The notes below the pieces were generated by a model. It saw only the letters and a program-made list of their open reading frames with translations. It searched no databases and was not told the DNA's origin. A program made the translations under genes and the position numbers. Positions 24,812-32,872 of a stretch of DNA of 36,819 nt are shown here, in pieces. Numbering within the stretch: position 1 is the first letter of the stretch; every line of letters starts with the position of its first letter. The DNA is from Opitutales bacterium. GTDB taxonomy: Bacteria > Verrucomicrobiota > Verrucomicrobiia > Opitutales > T3Sed10-336. The stretch lies in contig SLTG01000017.1 of assembly GCA_007130045.1 (NCBI GenBank), forward strand, positions 1-36,819, written 5' to 3'.

Positions 24812-25497
24812 GAATGGGGAGGAAAGAACCTGTCCAGCTCCCGGGGGCTCCACCCGGGATGAAGCTCGATGTCTTCAATCGAAAACTCGACGCGCCGGTT
24901 CGGGGTCTGGTGAATGATAATCTTCTGAATCCGCGTATCCGATCCATGCATTACGATATTCATCAGGACATCGTCGAGATCATTCGAAACGGGGTCGAGT
25001 TCGAGGCGCCATTCGGTATTCCGGTATTCACCGGAGAGGCGGAAGGTTTCGCTTATCCATTTCTGGTCCCATTGGACGAGACGGCTGACCGCGATGATGA
25101 GATTTCGGGCGTCGCCCGGGAGGTGGACGTTTTCGGGAGTTCCGCCGGTGGCGTCGAAAAGAGTATTGTCCCGTATCAGAAAAAGCCGTTCCCGCCGTTG
25201 GAGGTAATGGAATGCGACGCCGTGGTCCGCATGGAAGCGGAGCACGCCGGAAAAGCGTTGGGCGGTGCCGCGGAACGCCTGGTAACGTGCTTCGCTGAAC
25301 TGCGCCGAGAACGAAGAGACCGATTGCAGGTGTTCGAAAAGCGCATCCCATTTGCCGGCCGGGACAAGCGAATGACGAACGCCACCTTCACCCGAGGCGG
25401 ATGCGGTTAAGACGAGGGCCAGGGAAAAAAATCCGGCCGTCATTGACCGTATCAGGGAAAGTGCGCGCATTCCAGTTGCTTTGTTTCGCTGTTGCAT
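24808..25497 (-). CDS. LolA-like outer-membrane carrier of the lipid/polyene cluster
   Basis: A 229-aa periplasmic protein. A signal peptide (MRALSLIRSMTAGFFSLALVL, then TASASGEGG) is probably cut after 'TASA'. 'SVSSFSAQFSEARYQAF' and 'FSGVLRFHADHGVAFHYLQ' match the LolA first strands. Later segments contain 'YRNTEWRLELDP' and 'IIIHQTPNRRVEFSIEDIEL', as in the LolA-like members found in aryl-polyene clusters. It likely shuttles a lipid across the periplasm with the MMPL exporter. Start: ATG 25497 follows AGGA; a start at 25470 would give a more standard signal peptide and is possible. Gap of 61 bp to the glycosyltransferase gene. Confidence 0.8.
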   Translation of the reverse strand: MQQRNKATGMRALSLIRSMTAGFFSLALVLTASASGEGGVRHSLVPAGKWDALFEHLQSVSSFSAQFSEARYQAFRGTAQRFSGVLRFHADHGVAFHYLQRRERLFLIRDNTLFDATGGTPENVHLPGDARNLIIAVSRLVQWDQKWISETFRLSGEYRNTEWRLELDPVSNDLDDVLMNIVMHGSDTRIQKIIIHQTPNRRVEFSIEDIELHPGWSPRELDRFFPPHS

Positions 25498-25558
25498 TTC
25501 CTGAATTCCTTAACCCGGAACCCTGCACCCTGTCCCATTCGCGGAAACGGGCGCGGGA

Positions 25559-26398
25559 TCAAGGGTTTTTTGAATCCGTTGTCCATGCCCGACGGTACTT
25601 CAGGTACGGAATCAGGCGCAAGAGGAGAAGTTCCGGGATGAGGCGGACGTGCATAAAGGTGAGTTTGATGTTGTCGCGCAGGTAGTTGAAATGCGAGATG
25701 CCGCCTTCTTCGCGCGTTGGATAGCGAACCGGAACCGAAAGTTGCCTGGGATGGTGTCCCATCCAGACCATGCGGACGGCGACTTCAGGATCGAAATCGT
25801 AACCGCGGGCGAAGCGGGTTTGCCGAAACGCCTTGCGGAGTGGTTCGAGGGGGTAAAGGCGCATGCCGAACATCGTATCGCCCAATCCGGCCCCTGGCGT
25901 TTCGAGGGTGGTGCACCACAGCGTGAGTTTGCGTCCCTTCAGGCGGATGAAGGGCACATCGGGACCGAAGACAGGATTGCCCATGATGAGGTCGTCCGGG
26001 AAGCGCTCGCCGAGACGGAAAAATTCCGGAATGTGATCCGCTGGATGCTGGCCGTCGGCGTCCATGGTCAGCACATGTGTAAAGCCCGCTTCGATGGCGG
26101 GCTCCAGGCCGTGCAGAACCGCGGTTCCCTTTCCGCCGTTTCGTTCCCGCCGGAAGACTCTCAACTGGTTTGGGGCCTGTTCACGCAGCGGCTCCAGCGG
26201 GCGTTCGCTGCCATCGGTAGAACCGTCGATCACAACCCATACCGAATGAGGGACCGCGTGCGCGAGCGCGCCGGAAACCGTTTCGGGCAAGAGTCGGCCC
26301 GTGTTGTACGAGGGAATAAGGACGAGCGGTTTAAACGGGTTGTTCATGGCTGTCTTGAATTGGCGTCCGGGGGCGTACTTGAAATCTTCCGAACTCAT
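25559..26398 (-). CDS. Glycosyltransferase family 2
   Basis: A 279-aa GT-A fold glycosyltransferase. 'FKPLVLIPSYNTGRLLPETV' is the nucleotide-binding start, 'VVIDGSTDGSERPLEPL' the first acidic motif and 'LTMDADGQHPADHI' the metal-binding D113-x-D115. 'GYDFDPEVAVRMVWMG' precedes the catalytic region, as in dolichyl-phosphate-mannose-synthase-like enzymes. No obvious membrane anchor, though the tail 'LLLLRLIPYLKYRRAW' is amphipathic. ATG 26398 overlaps the acyltransferase stop as ATGA (26395-26398); an internal ATG at 26347 is also possible. Similar genes occur in aryl-polyene loci, where they may glycosylate the lipid head. Confidence 0.9.
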   Translation of the reverse strand: MSSEDFKYAPGRQFKTAMNNPFKPLVLIPSYNTGRLLPETVSGALAHAVPHSVWVVIDGSTDGSERPLEPLREQAPNQLRVFRRERNGGKGTAVLHGLEPAIEAGFTHVLTMDADGQHPADHIPEFFRLGERFPDDLIMGNPVFGPDVPFIRLKGRKLTLWCTTLETPGAGLGDTMFGMRLYPLEPLRKAFRQTRFARGYDFDPEVAVRMVWMGHHPRQLSVPVRYPTREEGGISHFNYLRDNIKLTFMHVRLIPELLLLRLIPYLKYRRAWTTDSKNP

Positions 26399-27324
26399 GG
26401 GCGCGCTTCGGGATTCAGGGGCGTGAAATTGAACCAGAGATAGGGATGCTCCCTGAGATGATCTTCGAGCACGGACAGAACCTCCTGGAAATGCGTCCTG
26501 GCTGCGGCGAGCGGATCCTTGTGATCCGCGGGACGGAATACTGCGGAGGTAATCACGGGAATGTTCCCCTCCGGATCTTCGGGGCCGGCGAAGGCGAAAA
26601 CGACCGGACGTTCGAACAGCGTCGCAAGGTGGTAGATTGTGAAGGGGAATAGGCGCCGTTTTCCCAGGAACTGAAACGATTCGATACGTCCTCCGAACTC
26701 GACTCTGTCGCATTGAAGTCCGACCGATATGTTCTGCTCGATGGCGTTCTTGAGGTCGAAAAGGAAATCCTCGGCTCGGTTGATCCAGAGAAAGCGAACC
26801 GAAGGGGAAAACGCGCGACTCATAAAGTCGGTGTCGATGGAGTTTCCCAAGCGGTGCCGCACCAGCGCGATCTTGCGGTCGAAATCGCTTAACATGCAGC
26901 CAATGAGGTCGGAATGTCCGATGTGAAAGGTTCCGAACAGAGCCGGTTCCGGCGACCTGCAAAGCGTATCGAACGGTTCCGACGCGCGGCGATCGGCGTA
27001 ATAAACGGCGGGCCTGATTCCCCGGGCGAGCCGCAGTTTTGCCATGAGCGATCGAGAAAACGCGTAAAAGTGACGGTTGATATCACTCCGGGCGGGAGTG
27101 CGGTCCAGGACGATCCGAAGGTATTCCGCCGACGCCGCGCGCTGCGCGGGCATCACCGACACCGCGAGCGCGGAACCGGCGTAAAGAGCGGGATCGGCGA
27201 TGGCGGTTGGAAGGATACGGTCGCCGAGACCGAGCAGGCGGTAACCCCAGGGCGGCCCGGGATTCCGGTCCGGGCGTTGCCGGGTTGTAAGTTCCACTCT
27301 CAACTTTCCGGATTCTGTTGCCAT
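26395..27324 (-). CDS. LpxL/HtrB-type lipid acyltransferase
   Basis: A 309-aa acyltransferase of the lipid A biosynthesis type. 'GTFHIGHSDLIG' holds the catalytic H-x4-D (H134, D139). 'IALVRHRLGNSIDTDFMSR' and 'LFPFTIYHLATLFERPVVFA' fit the membrane-associated core. 'VGLQCDRVEFGG' resembles the conserved 'D-x-hhxx-G'. The end 'HPYLWFNFTPLNPE' matches the family 'P-x-x-W-h-h-F'. It probably joins an acyl chain made by the ketosynthase pair to a lipid head group. ATG 27324 is preferred to the non-ATG codon 9 bases upstream. Gap of 37 bp to the ketosynthase-like gene. Confidence 0.85.
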   Translation of the reverse strand: MATESGKLRVELTTRQRPDRNPGPPWGYRLLGLGDRILPTAIADPALYAGSALAVSVMPAQRAASAEYLRIVLDRTPARSDINRHFYAFSRSLMAKLRLARGIRPAVYYADRRASEPFDTLCRSPEPALFGTFHIGHSDLIGCMLSDFDRKIALVRHRLGNSIDTDFMSRAFSPSVRFLWINRAEDFLFDLKNAIEQNISVGLQCDRVEFGGRIESFQFLGKRRLFPFTIYHLATLFERPVVFAFAGPEDPEGNIPVITSAVFRPADHKDPLAAARTHFQEVLSVLEDHLREHPYLWFNFTPLNPEARP

Positions 27325-27361
27325 TGAAACCAATACGATGGGAAAAGTCGACTCGGCTGAA

Positions 27362-28045
27362 TTACCCGGTCCATTTCAGCGAGAAACGTCCCGCGGCGGT
27401 GTCCCAGTCGAGTTTCTGGCGGGTCTTGAGTATCCGTCCAAAGTCGTGCAGGGACGGTGATTTCTGAACGAAGGTTGCGTTTGCGGGTTTCGCGGCTGTC
27501 GAAGGAGGAGAGGTGAAAGTAAGCGATCCCATCGCGCGATCCGTTTCGATGGCAAGGAAAAGGGCCCATACGAAAGTTCGGGAGGAGGCGGCGTCGAGGT
27601 CCGCGAGCCAGGTGGCGGCTTCTTCGCCGGCGACGATGAGAACGTCGGGCCGATCGTCCGCGCAGGCAAGGCGGAGGGCGTGACTGAGAATCCCGGCTCC
27701 GCCGGCCAAGGGATAGAGCGCGGTGACCGGGTGCTGATTGAGAATCAATGCCTGCTCGATCCCGCCGGGGTGAATCGAGGTTTGAAAGTATGTGGGGCTC
27801 GGATACGGAAAGCTGCCGAGAAAAGCTTCGAGAGCGAGTGACTCGGTGAAGGTGGTTGTGTAAAGAATTGCGGTGTCGCGGGTGAAAGGCATGCCGCTGA
27901 GCGCTTCTGAAACCAGGACCCCCAGCGGACTCATACGTCGCGCCTGGCGCGGGGGCAGTTTCGTCCTGAACCCCGCGAGCTCCGCCTCGCCGTTTTCGCG
28001 CGTCAATTCGATCGAACGGAAATTCTTTATATAACGCTCATCCAT
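27362..28045 (-). CDS. Degenerate beta-ketoacyl synthase-like protein (chain-length-factor type)
   Basis: A 227-aa protein (start MDERYIKNFRSIELTRENGE) resembling the N-terminal half of a ketosynthase. 'LVSEALSGMPFTRDTAILYTT', 'FPSPTYFQTS' type core ('SFPYPSPTYFQTSIHPGG') and 'PLAGGAGILSHALRLA' match the Ketoacyl-synt_2 type found in aryl-polyene clusters. The nucleophilic cysteine is absent: in the expected place are Ser and His ('TSIHPGG'), and there is no second half with the two histidines. It is therefore taken as a non-catalytic partner of the adjacent ketosynthase. Its start overlaps the ketosynthase stop by eight bases (28038-28045), which indicates coupled translation. Confidence 0.78.
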   Translation of the reverse strand: MDERYIKNFRSIELTRENGEAELAGFRTKLPPRQARRMSPLGVLVSEALSGMPFTRDTAILYTTTFTESLALEAFLGSFPYPSPTYFQTSIHPGGIEQALILNQHPVTALYPLAGGAGILSHALRLACADDRPDVLIVAGEEAATWLADLDAASSRTFVWALFLAIETDRAMGSLTFTSPPSTAAKPANATFVQKSPSLHDFGRILKTRQKLDWDTAAGRFSLKWTG

Positions 28046-29162
28046 AATGAAGCAGCAGGGAAGCGTGGGCGCCGCCGAAGGCGTTGCTGAGCAAAAGGAC
28101 ACTGTCGAAATCCGACGGGAAAAAGGACTCGCGCCGGACATTGGGCGCAAAGAACGGTTCTTGAGAACACACCGTTCCCGGGACCTTCCCACGTTCGATC
28201 GCCTCGGTTGCGAGAACCAGTTCGACGGAGGCGCAACTGCCGAGCGTATGACCGAGAGAACCCTTCCATGAGACGAGCGGGGCGTCCGGGAAGTTCTTGT
28301 TGACTGAGGTGGATTCGAGCTTTCCGGCTTCAAGGGTTCCTGTGCCGTGACCCTTGACCCAAAAGCGGTGATTGCGGGATTTGTCCGCATAAGGGGCGAG
28401 AACAGCGTCGAAGCCCGTGCCGGAAGGTTCGTTGGCTGTAAAGTGAAACATTTCGTTGTAAGTGTTTCCCGGGCCGAGGCGGAAGGGAGAGTCGTCGCGC
28501 GAAAGCACGAGGTAAGCGGCGCCGTCTCCGAGTCCGATAGAACCGGTTTCCCCGTCGCGGTAGGGGGCGGGGAACGATTCGTTGAGAATCTTCAAGGCGT
28601 GAAATCCGGCGGAGACGAAGGGGCCGACATAGTCGAAGGAAAAGATCAGCGCTCGTTCGGCGCGGCCCGTCTTGACGAAACGAGCGGCCTGGTCGATCGC
28701 CAGTTGTGCGGAGACGCAGGCATGGGAGAGGATGAAGTGATTCGCTCCCCAACCGAGCGCTTCACTCAGTTTTTCGACACAACCGTGAGGCGTGGCGAAA
28801 GGGACGAAGCGCGGGTCGCGGTGTTTTCCGAGAGAATACAGGGCGTCGATGCCGTAGTTGGAACTGGCGACGAAAATCGGGTGATCGGGGCGGCCCCACG
28901 GTTCGCCGGCAAGCGGTTGGAGAAAGCGCAAAAGGTCGTCCCACCAGCGCGGAGGGGTCGAATGGCTGAAGGGTTGGCGTAACGCCAGGGGGACGGGATC
29001 GCCGCCTTCGGAGCAGAAAACGGGCGTTGCCTGGAGCGCACTTTCGTTGGCGATAAGGCGATTCCACGTTTCCCGCCCGTCGCCCAAACCGGTCAGGCAG
29101 GCGCGTTCGTGGATGAAGCAGTCCGCCGGACGGATTCCGGCTATGTGTGGCGGCGCGGACAT
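28038..29162 (-). CDS. Beta-ketoacyl-ACP synthase of the lipid/polyene cluster
   Basis: A 374-aa ketosynthase that condenses acyl chains on the ACP. The catalytic Cys is C149 in 'FILSHACVSAQLAIDQAARF', the first histidine is H272 in 'WVKGHGTGTLEAGKLES', and the second is H305 in 'VSWKGSLGHTLGSCASVEL' with the preceding Lys K300. All three (Cys-His-His) are present, so the enzyme should be active. It is shorter than FabF (about 410 aa) and the N-terminal region is variable ('IRPADCFIHERACLTGLGDG'). It is followed immediately by the overlapping degenerate partner and preceded by the ACP 30 bp upstream. The arrangement is that of an aryl-polyene-type KS/CLF pair. Confidence 0.9.
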   Translation of the reverse strand: MSAPPHIAGIRPADCFIHERACLTGLGDGRETWNRLIANESALQATPVFCSEGGDPVPLALRQPFSHSTPPRWWDDLLRFLQPLAGEPWGRPDHPIFVASSNYGIDALYSLGKHRDPRFVPFATPHGCVEKLSEALGWGANHFILSHACVSAQLAIDQAARFVKTGRAERALIFSFDYVGPFVSAGFHALKILNESFPAPYRDGETGSIGLGDGAAYLVLSRDDSPFRLGPGNTYNEMFHFTANEPSGTGFDAVLAPYADKSRNHRFWVKGHGTGTLEAGKLESTSVNKNFPDAPLVSWKGSLGHTLGSCASVELVLATEAIERGKVPGTVCSQEPFFAPNVRRESFFPSDFDSVLLLSNAFGGAHASLLLHYG

Positions 29163-29192
29163 ACAGAAGCTGGAAAGACGGGCACTGATCAG

Positions 29193-29456
29193 TCAGGTCG
29201 CCCGGCCGTGCTTCTTTATATATTCCGCCAGAACCTCGACGGATTCAAGGGCTTTTCGACTCTCTTCACTGCTCCCGATTTTGACGCCAAACTCCTTTTC
29301 CAGCTTCAGGGCGAGTTCCAGGCCGTCAATTGAATCCAGGTCCAGACTGCCGCCGAAAAGAGGTTCCTCGTCGGGAATCTCCTCCGGCTTCACATCCTGA
29401 AGGTTGAGGGTTTCGACAATCAGCTTCTTCAGCCGGATTTTCAATTCGTCTGCCAT
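29193..29456 (-). CDS. Acyl carrier protein
   Basis: An 87-aa acidic carrier protein. The 4'-phosphopantetheine site is S42 in 'GGSLDLDSIDGLELALKLEK', the normal D-S-h context. Helix 1 is 'ELKIRLKKLIVETLNL' and the end is 'ALESVEVLAEYIKKHG'. It is a dedicated carrier for the cluster, being the first gene and lying 30 bp before the ketosynthase. The main fatty acid ACP would usually sit with fabD/fabG, which are absent here. Confidence 0.93.
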   Translation of the reverse strand: MADELKIRLKKLIVETLNLQDVKPEEIPDEEPLFGGSLDLDSIDGLELALKLEKEFGVKIGSSEESRKALESVEVLAEYIKKHGRAT

Positions 29457-29502
29457 CTTGAAAAAAGCACGCCCGGCGGCAGGCGCGCGGTCAAGCCTTT
29501 AA

Positions 29503-31749
29503 TCAATCCGCCGGCGCCGTTGGGGATGTCGCGCGGGCTTGTTCTCCGCAGGCGGCGAGGATTCGTTCGCGGAGGTAGGTGTGGCGGGCGCGGGTTTCGT
29601 TGTTGCGGACGGCCATGGCGTAGGCGGCCGGATCGCCGACAAGGAAAACTTTTTTTCGGCCGCGGGTGATCGCGGTGTAGATGAGGTTGCGCCGCAACAT
29701 CATATAGTGCTGCTTGAGGAGCGGAACAACGACCACCGGGTATTCGCTGCCCTGTGACTTGTGTATGCTGATTGCGTAGGCGAGGCTGAGATCGCCGAGA
29801 TCGGCGCGCTCGAAAGCATGTTCTTCTCCGTCAAAGGCGGCGGTCAATGTCCCGGATTCGGGATCGACGCGGGTCACGACGCCGAGGTCGCCGTTGAATA
29901 TGTTCTTGTCGTAGTTGTTTCTGAGCTGGATGAGCTTGTCTCCGCGACGGTAGGCGACGGCCCCGAGCGTCAGCGCCCTCCCTTCCGGATTCAGCGCGCG
30001 TTGGAGTTCCGCGTTAAGGTTGGCCACACCGACGACTCCCTTATGCATCGGCGCGAGCACCTGGGATTCCCGGACCGGGTCGATTCCCATAAGGCGGGGG
30101 AGGGTAGCTGCGCAAAGGTGCAAAAGTTTTTCCAGGCAATCCTCGGGGCTGATTGCCTCGATGAACTGGAGGTCGAGGCCGGGATTGACATCGTCGGGCG
30201 ACGAGACCTTCTCCGGTATGATAACCCGGCCGGCGTTGATGCCGTGGGCGGTGGCGACGATCGCGCTTTCCTCGCGCTGGCGGTAGATTGTGCGGAGCCG
30301 GGTGACGCGGGCGGCCTCGCTTCGTATCAGATCTCCTAATACATTTCCGGGTCCGACGGAAGGGAGCTGGTCGGTGTCGCCGACGAGGAGCAGGTGCGCC
30401 CTGGCGGGGATCGCCTGAAGCAGGCTTGCGGCGAGCCGGACGTCGAGCATGCTGGCCTCGTCGACGATCACGAAATCGGTCTTGAGGGGACGATCCTCGT
30501 TCGCGACAAACGCGCCTTGAGCGGGATCGTACTTGAGCAGGCGGTGGATGGTCTGCGCTTGCCCGGAAGTGCTTTCCGCCAGACGCTGGGCGGCGCGCCC
30601 CGTCGGCGCCGCCATTTGAATCGAGACCTTCTTTGCGCGGAGAATCTCGGTCAGGGCGCGGAGGATGGCTGTTTTGCCGGTTCCGGGGCCGCCGGTAAGG
30701 ACCGAAACCTTTTCGCCGAAGGCCCGCCGGAGCGCGTCCGCCTGAACCGGGCCGAATGCGAACCCGGCGCGGTCCTGCGCCCATTCGAGGGCTTTCTCGA
30801 TTTTGATGGACGGAAGGGCGCTTGCCGTGTTCCGGATCCGCGCGACGGATTCGGCGATCTTTCGTTCAGCGAGCGCGGTGGAGGGAAGCTGGATGCGCGG
30901 ACCGTCGGGAACGCGGATAAGATCGCGTTTTTCGAGAAGACTCTCCAGCGACTTCTTCAACCTGGCTGCGTCCGAATCGAGAAGGGCGGTGCTTTGGATC
31001 AGGAAGGCGTCCTCGGGGTAGGCGGTGTGGCCTTCGGATTCGAACTTGCTCATGGCGAAGAGCAGCCCGGCCTCGAGCCTGGGAGGGCTGTCGTTGGCGT
31101 AGCCGAGATTGATGGCTATGCGATCCGCGGTCTTGAAGCCGATGCCGTTGATTTCCCGGGCGATCCTGTACGGTTCGTTGCGAAGGACCGTTTGGGCCTG
31201 GCCGCCGTACTGTTTGACAAGGCGAACACACTGGGCGGGCGTGACGCCGTAGGTCTGGAGAAACACCATGATTTCGCGGACGGCCTTTTGTTCCTCCCAC
31301 GCGTGTTTAATGGCCCGGGCCCGTTCCCTGCCGATTCCTGGGATGTCTCTGAGCCGGCCCGATTCTTCCGAGATGATCCGAAATGTGTCCGCCCCGAATT
31401 TGTCGACGATCTTGTTCGCGTACACCTTGCCGATACCCGGAACCAGCCCGCTGCCCAGGTAGCGACGGATGCCGTGAACGGTCGCGGGGAGTTCGGATCG
31501 GAGCGTTTCCACCCGGAACTGGTTGCCGTGATGCGGGTGTCGCGTCCATTTGCCGGTGAGGCGGAGGCATTCGCCGCATTGGACGTTCGGCATGGCGCCG
31601 ATGACCGTGATGCTGCGGTCGCCTTCTTCCTCGCGCAATTCGGCGATACAATAATGGTTTTCTTCATTGAAAAAGATAATGCGTTCCAGCACCCCGCGAA
31701 TTGTTTCGCCGCCGGGAGTCGAAGGAGTTCGGCCGAGGTGGGTGGTCAT
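29503..31749 (-). CDS. recD2: RecD2-type ATP-dependent DNA helicase
   Basis: A 748-aa superfamily 1B 5'-3' helicase of the RecD-like type, without RecB/RecC partners here. The N-terminal part carries 'GLVPGIGKVYANKIVDKFGA' and 'DIPGIGRERARAIKHAW', then 'EINGIGFKTADRIAINLGYA', helix-hairpin-helix motifs that mark RecD2. The helicase core has Walker A 'GGPGTGKT' (residues 353-360), 'DEAS' (430-433) and 'VGDTDQLPSVGPGNVLGD' (motif III). The C-terminal UvrD-like part has 'NGDLGVV' and 'AYAISIHKSQGSEYPVVVVP' (motif V) and 'NLIYTAITRGRKKVFLVGD' (motif VI). It probably takes part in replication-fork repair. Gap of 46 bp from the ACP gene; ATG 31749 has no good ribosome-binding site. Confidence 0.95.
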   Translation of the reverse strand: MTTHLGRTPSTPGGETIRGVLERIIFFNEENHYCIAELREEEGDRSITVIGAMPNVQCGECLRLTGKWTRHPHHGNQFRVETLRSELPATVHGIRRYLGSGLVPGIGKVYANKIVDKFGADTFRIISEESGRLRDIPGIGRERARAIKHAWEEQKAVREIMVFLQTYGVTPAQCVRLVKQYGGQAQTVLRNEPYRIAREINGIGFKTADRIAINLGYANDSPPRLEAGLLFAMSKFESEGHTAYPEDAFLIQSTALLDSDAARLKKSLESLLEKRDLIRVPDGPRIQLPSTALAERKIAESVARIRNTASALPSIKIEKALEWAQDRAGFAFGPVQADALRRAFGEKVSVLTGGPGTGKTAILRALTEILRAKKVSIQMAAPTGRAAQRLAESTSGQAQTIHRLLKYDPAQGAFVANEDRPLKTDFVIVDEASMLDVRLAASLLQAIPARAHLLLVGDTDQLPSVGPGNVLGDLIRSEAARVTRLRTIYRQREESAIVATAHGINAGRVIIPEKVSSPDDVNPGLDLQFIEAISPEDCLEKLLHLCAATLPRLMGIDPVRESQVLAPMHKGVVGVANLNAELQRALNPEGRALTLGAVAYRRGDKLIQLRNNYDKNIFNGDLGVVTRVDPESGTLTAAFDGEEHAFERADLGDLSLAYAISIHKSQGSEYPVVVVPLLKQHYMMLRRNLIYTAITRGRKKVFLVGDPAAYAMAVRNNETRARHTYLRERILAACGEQARATSPTAPAD

Positions 31750-31984
31750 TTCAAGCAGTCCGGTCGGATACGTCCAGAACGAGGACGAAGTTCGAAAGTG
31801 AGGAACGTGGATGCGGTTTGTTCATTCGCTCTCCCAGGAAGGTTTGAACTTTTCCCTGACGCTCCTCGCGTATTCCCGCGGCCATGCCAATCGCCGGTAT
31901 CACGTTCATGGGTAGCTTTTTCAGAGCTCATAAATCAATGTTAATGACGCTCGTGACGAAATCAGACTTTTCTCACGGTTCGGG
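31750..31984. other. Intergenic region upstream of recD2 without recognisable gene
   Basis: About 235 bases between the recD2 start and a small orphan open frame on the plus strand. Nothing protein-like is recognised on either strand, and no tRNA was found. It should contain the recD2 promoter on the minus strand, but I see no convincing box pair. Confidence 0.4.
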
Positions 31985-32152
31985 TTGGGTGACAAGCCCA
32001 TATTTTACGTTGAGCATCATCTGGAAGACGAGATTCCGGAAGCGGGCCTCAACGTCGATTATGTCGGCGATTGCGACTCCAACAATGCAGGATTCGGCGA
32101 ACGGTACAAGCAAGGCATGCGCCCGGAGGACATTCCGTTAGTCATTGATTGA
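31985..32152 (+). pseudogene. Small protein-like frame, probable gene fragment or non-ATG small gene
   Basis: From a TTG at 31985 the frame reads GDKPIFYVEHHLEDEIPEAG, then LNVDYVGDCDSNNAGFGERY, then KQGMRPEDIPLVID and stop at 32152 (55 aa). The composition (alternating hydrophobic strand, acidic turns, D-C-D and N-N motifs, an R-P-E-D-I-P end) is much more protein-like than the alternative frames. The frame stays open upstream to 31934 but has no ATG or GTG. It may be the C-terminal remnant of a gene damaged by a frameshift, or a small protein with a TTG start. Family unknown. It runs toward the HAD phosphatase gene and overlaps its end by 15 bases. Confidence 0.35.
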
Positions 32153-32833
32153 GGGGGCCGGTGATTCATCACGTGCGCCGGCGGGATTCAGACCGAAGAC
32201 TTCTTCGCCCAGAGAGAAGAGATCGGGGTAAACGCCGTCTGCGCCTGCTTCGATCAACTGCGAGCGGGAATGGGTGCCGGTGGTGACGCAGTAGCAGGGA
32301 AATCCGCCGTTGTGGGCGGACTGGACGTCGAAGGTGGAATCACCGACCAGGCAGGTCTCATCCGGGCGGGCGTTGAGGGTATCGAGAGCGTGACGGCTGA
32401 AAGCGGCCGCCGGTTTGTGATGGGGCGTATCGAGCGCGCCGAAAACGCCGTCAAGCCACCGGTCGAGTCCGAGGTGGCGGGTGATTTCACGGGACCCCCG
32501 GCCCTGCTTGTTGGTGAAGACGGCAAGCGTTTTCCCTTCCCGCTTCAGTGCAGCGAGAATCCACGTGACGCCCGGATGGACGGTGATGTCTTCAAGGTAG
32601 ATCTCGCTGAAATGCTCGCGGAAGAGGCGAATCGCGTCGAAGAGGGTATTTCCATCCACGAAATGTCTCATGGTGTGCTCCATCGAGCCGCCGACGGTCG
32701 CCCTGAGGATTTCGCGGGAAGGAATCTCCCGTCCCAGCGAGCCGAGCGCGAATTCGTAGCACCGGAAGATCACGTCGAAATGATCGATCAGCGTGCCGTC
32801 GAGATCGAATAACACGGTGTGGAACCTGTTCAC
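32138..32833 (-). CDS. HAD-superfamily phosphatase (phosphoglycolate phosphatase-like)
   Basis: A 231-aa HAD hydrolase. The start is a GTG at 32833 (reading MNRFHTVLFDLDGTLIDHFD); the frame upstream continues without family character, so this start is chosen. Motif I is D10-x-D12-G-T, motif II the threonine in 'LAVFTNKQGRGS', motif III the lysine in 'DTPHHKPAAAFSRHAL', and motif IV 'CLVGDSTFDVQSAHNGG'. A helical cap lies between motifs I and II ('YEFALGSLGREIPSREIL', 'TMRHFVDGNTLFDAIRLF'), as in the Gph/PpaX group. The substrate could be phosphoglycolate or another small phosphate ester. It is divergent from the Mla operon with only 39 bp between the starts. Confidence 0.88.
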   Translation of the reverse strand: MNRFHTVLFDLDGTLIDHFDVIFRCYEFALGSLGREIPSREILRATVGGSMEHTMRHFVDGNTLFDAIRLFREHFSEIYLEDITVHPGVTWILAALKREGKTLAVFTNKQGRGSREITRHLGLDRWLDGVFGALDTPHHKPAAAFSRHALDTLNARPDETCLVGDSTFDVQSAHNGGFPCYCVTTGTHSRSQLIEAGADGVYPDLFSLGEEVFGLNPAGARDESPAPSIND

Positions 32834-32872
32834 GGGAATAGGATAGAGCGAAAAAGGGAGGAGGTGTCGAGG

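Noticed and set aside
26399-26962. N-terminal extension of the glycosyltransferase frame
   Set aside because: It is read out of frame through the acyltransferase gene; the ATGA overlap at 26395-26398 gives a better start.
30394-31944. 516-codon open frame on the plus strand opposite recD2
   Set aside because: The minus-strand RecD2 motifs are complete and in one frame; the plus frame has no family character.
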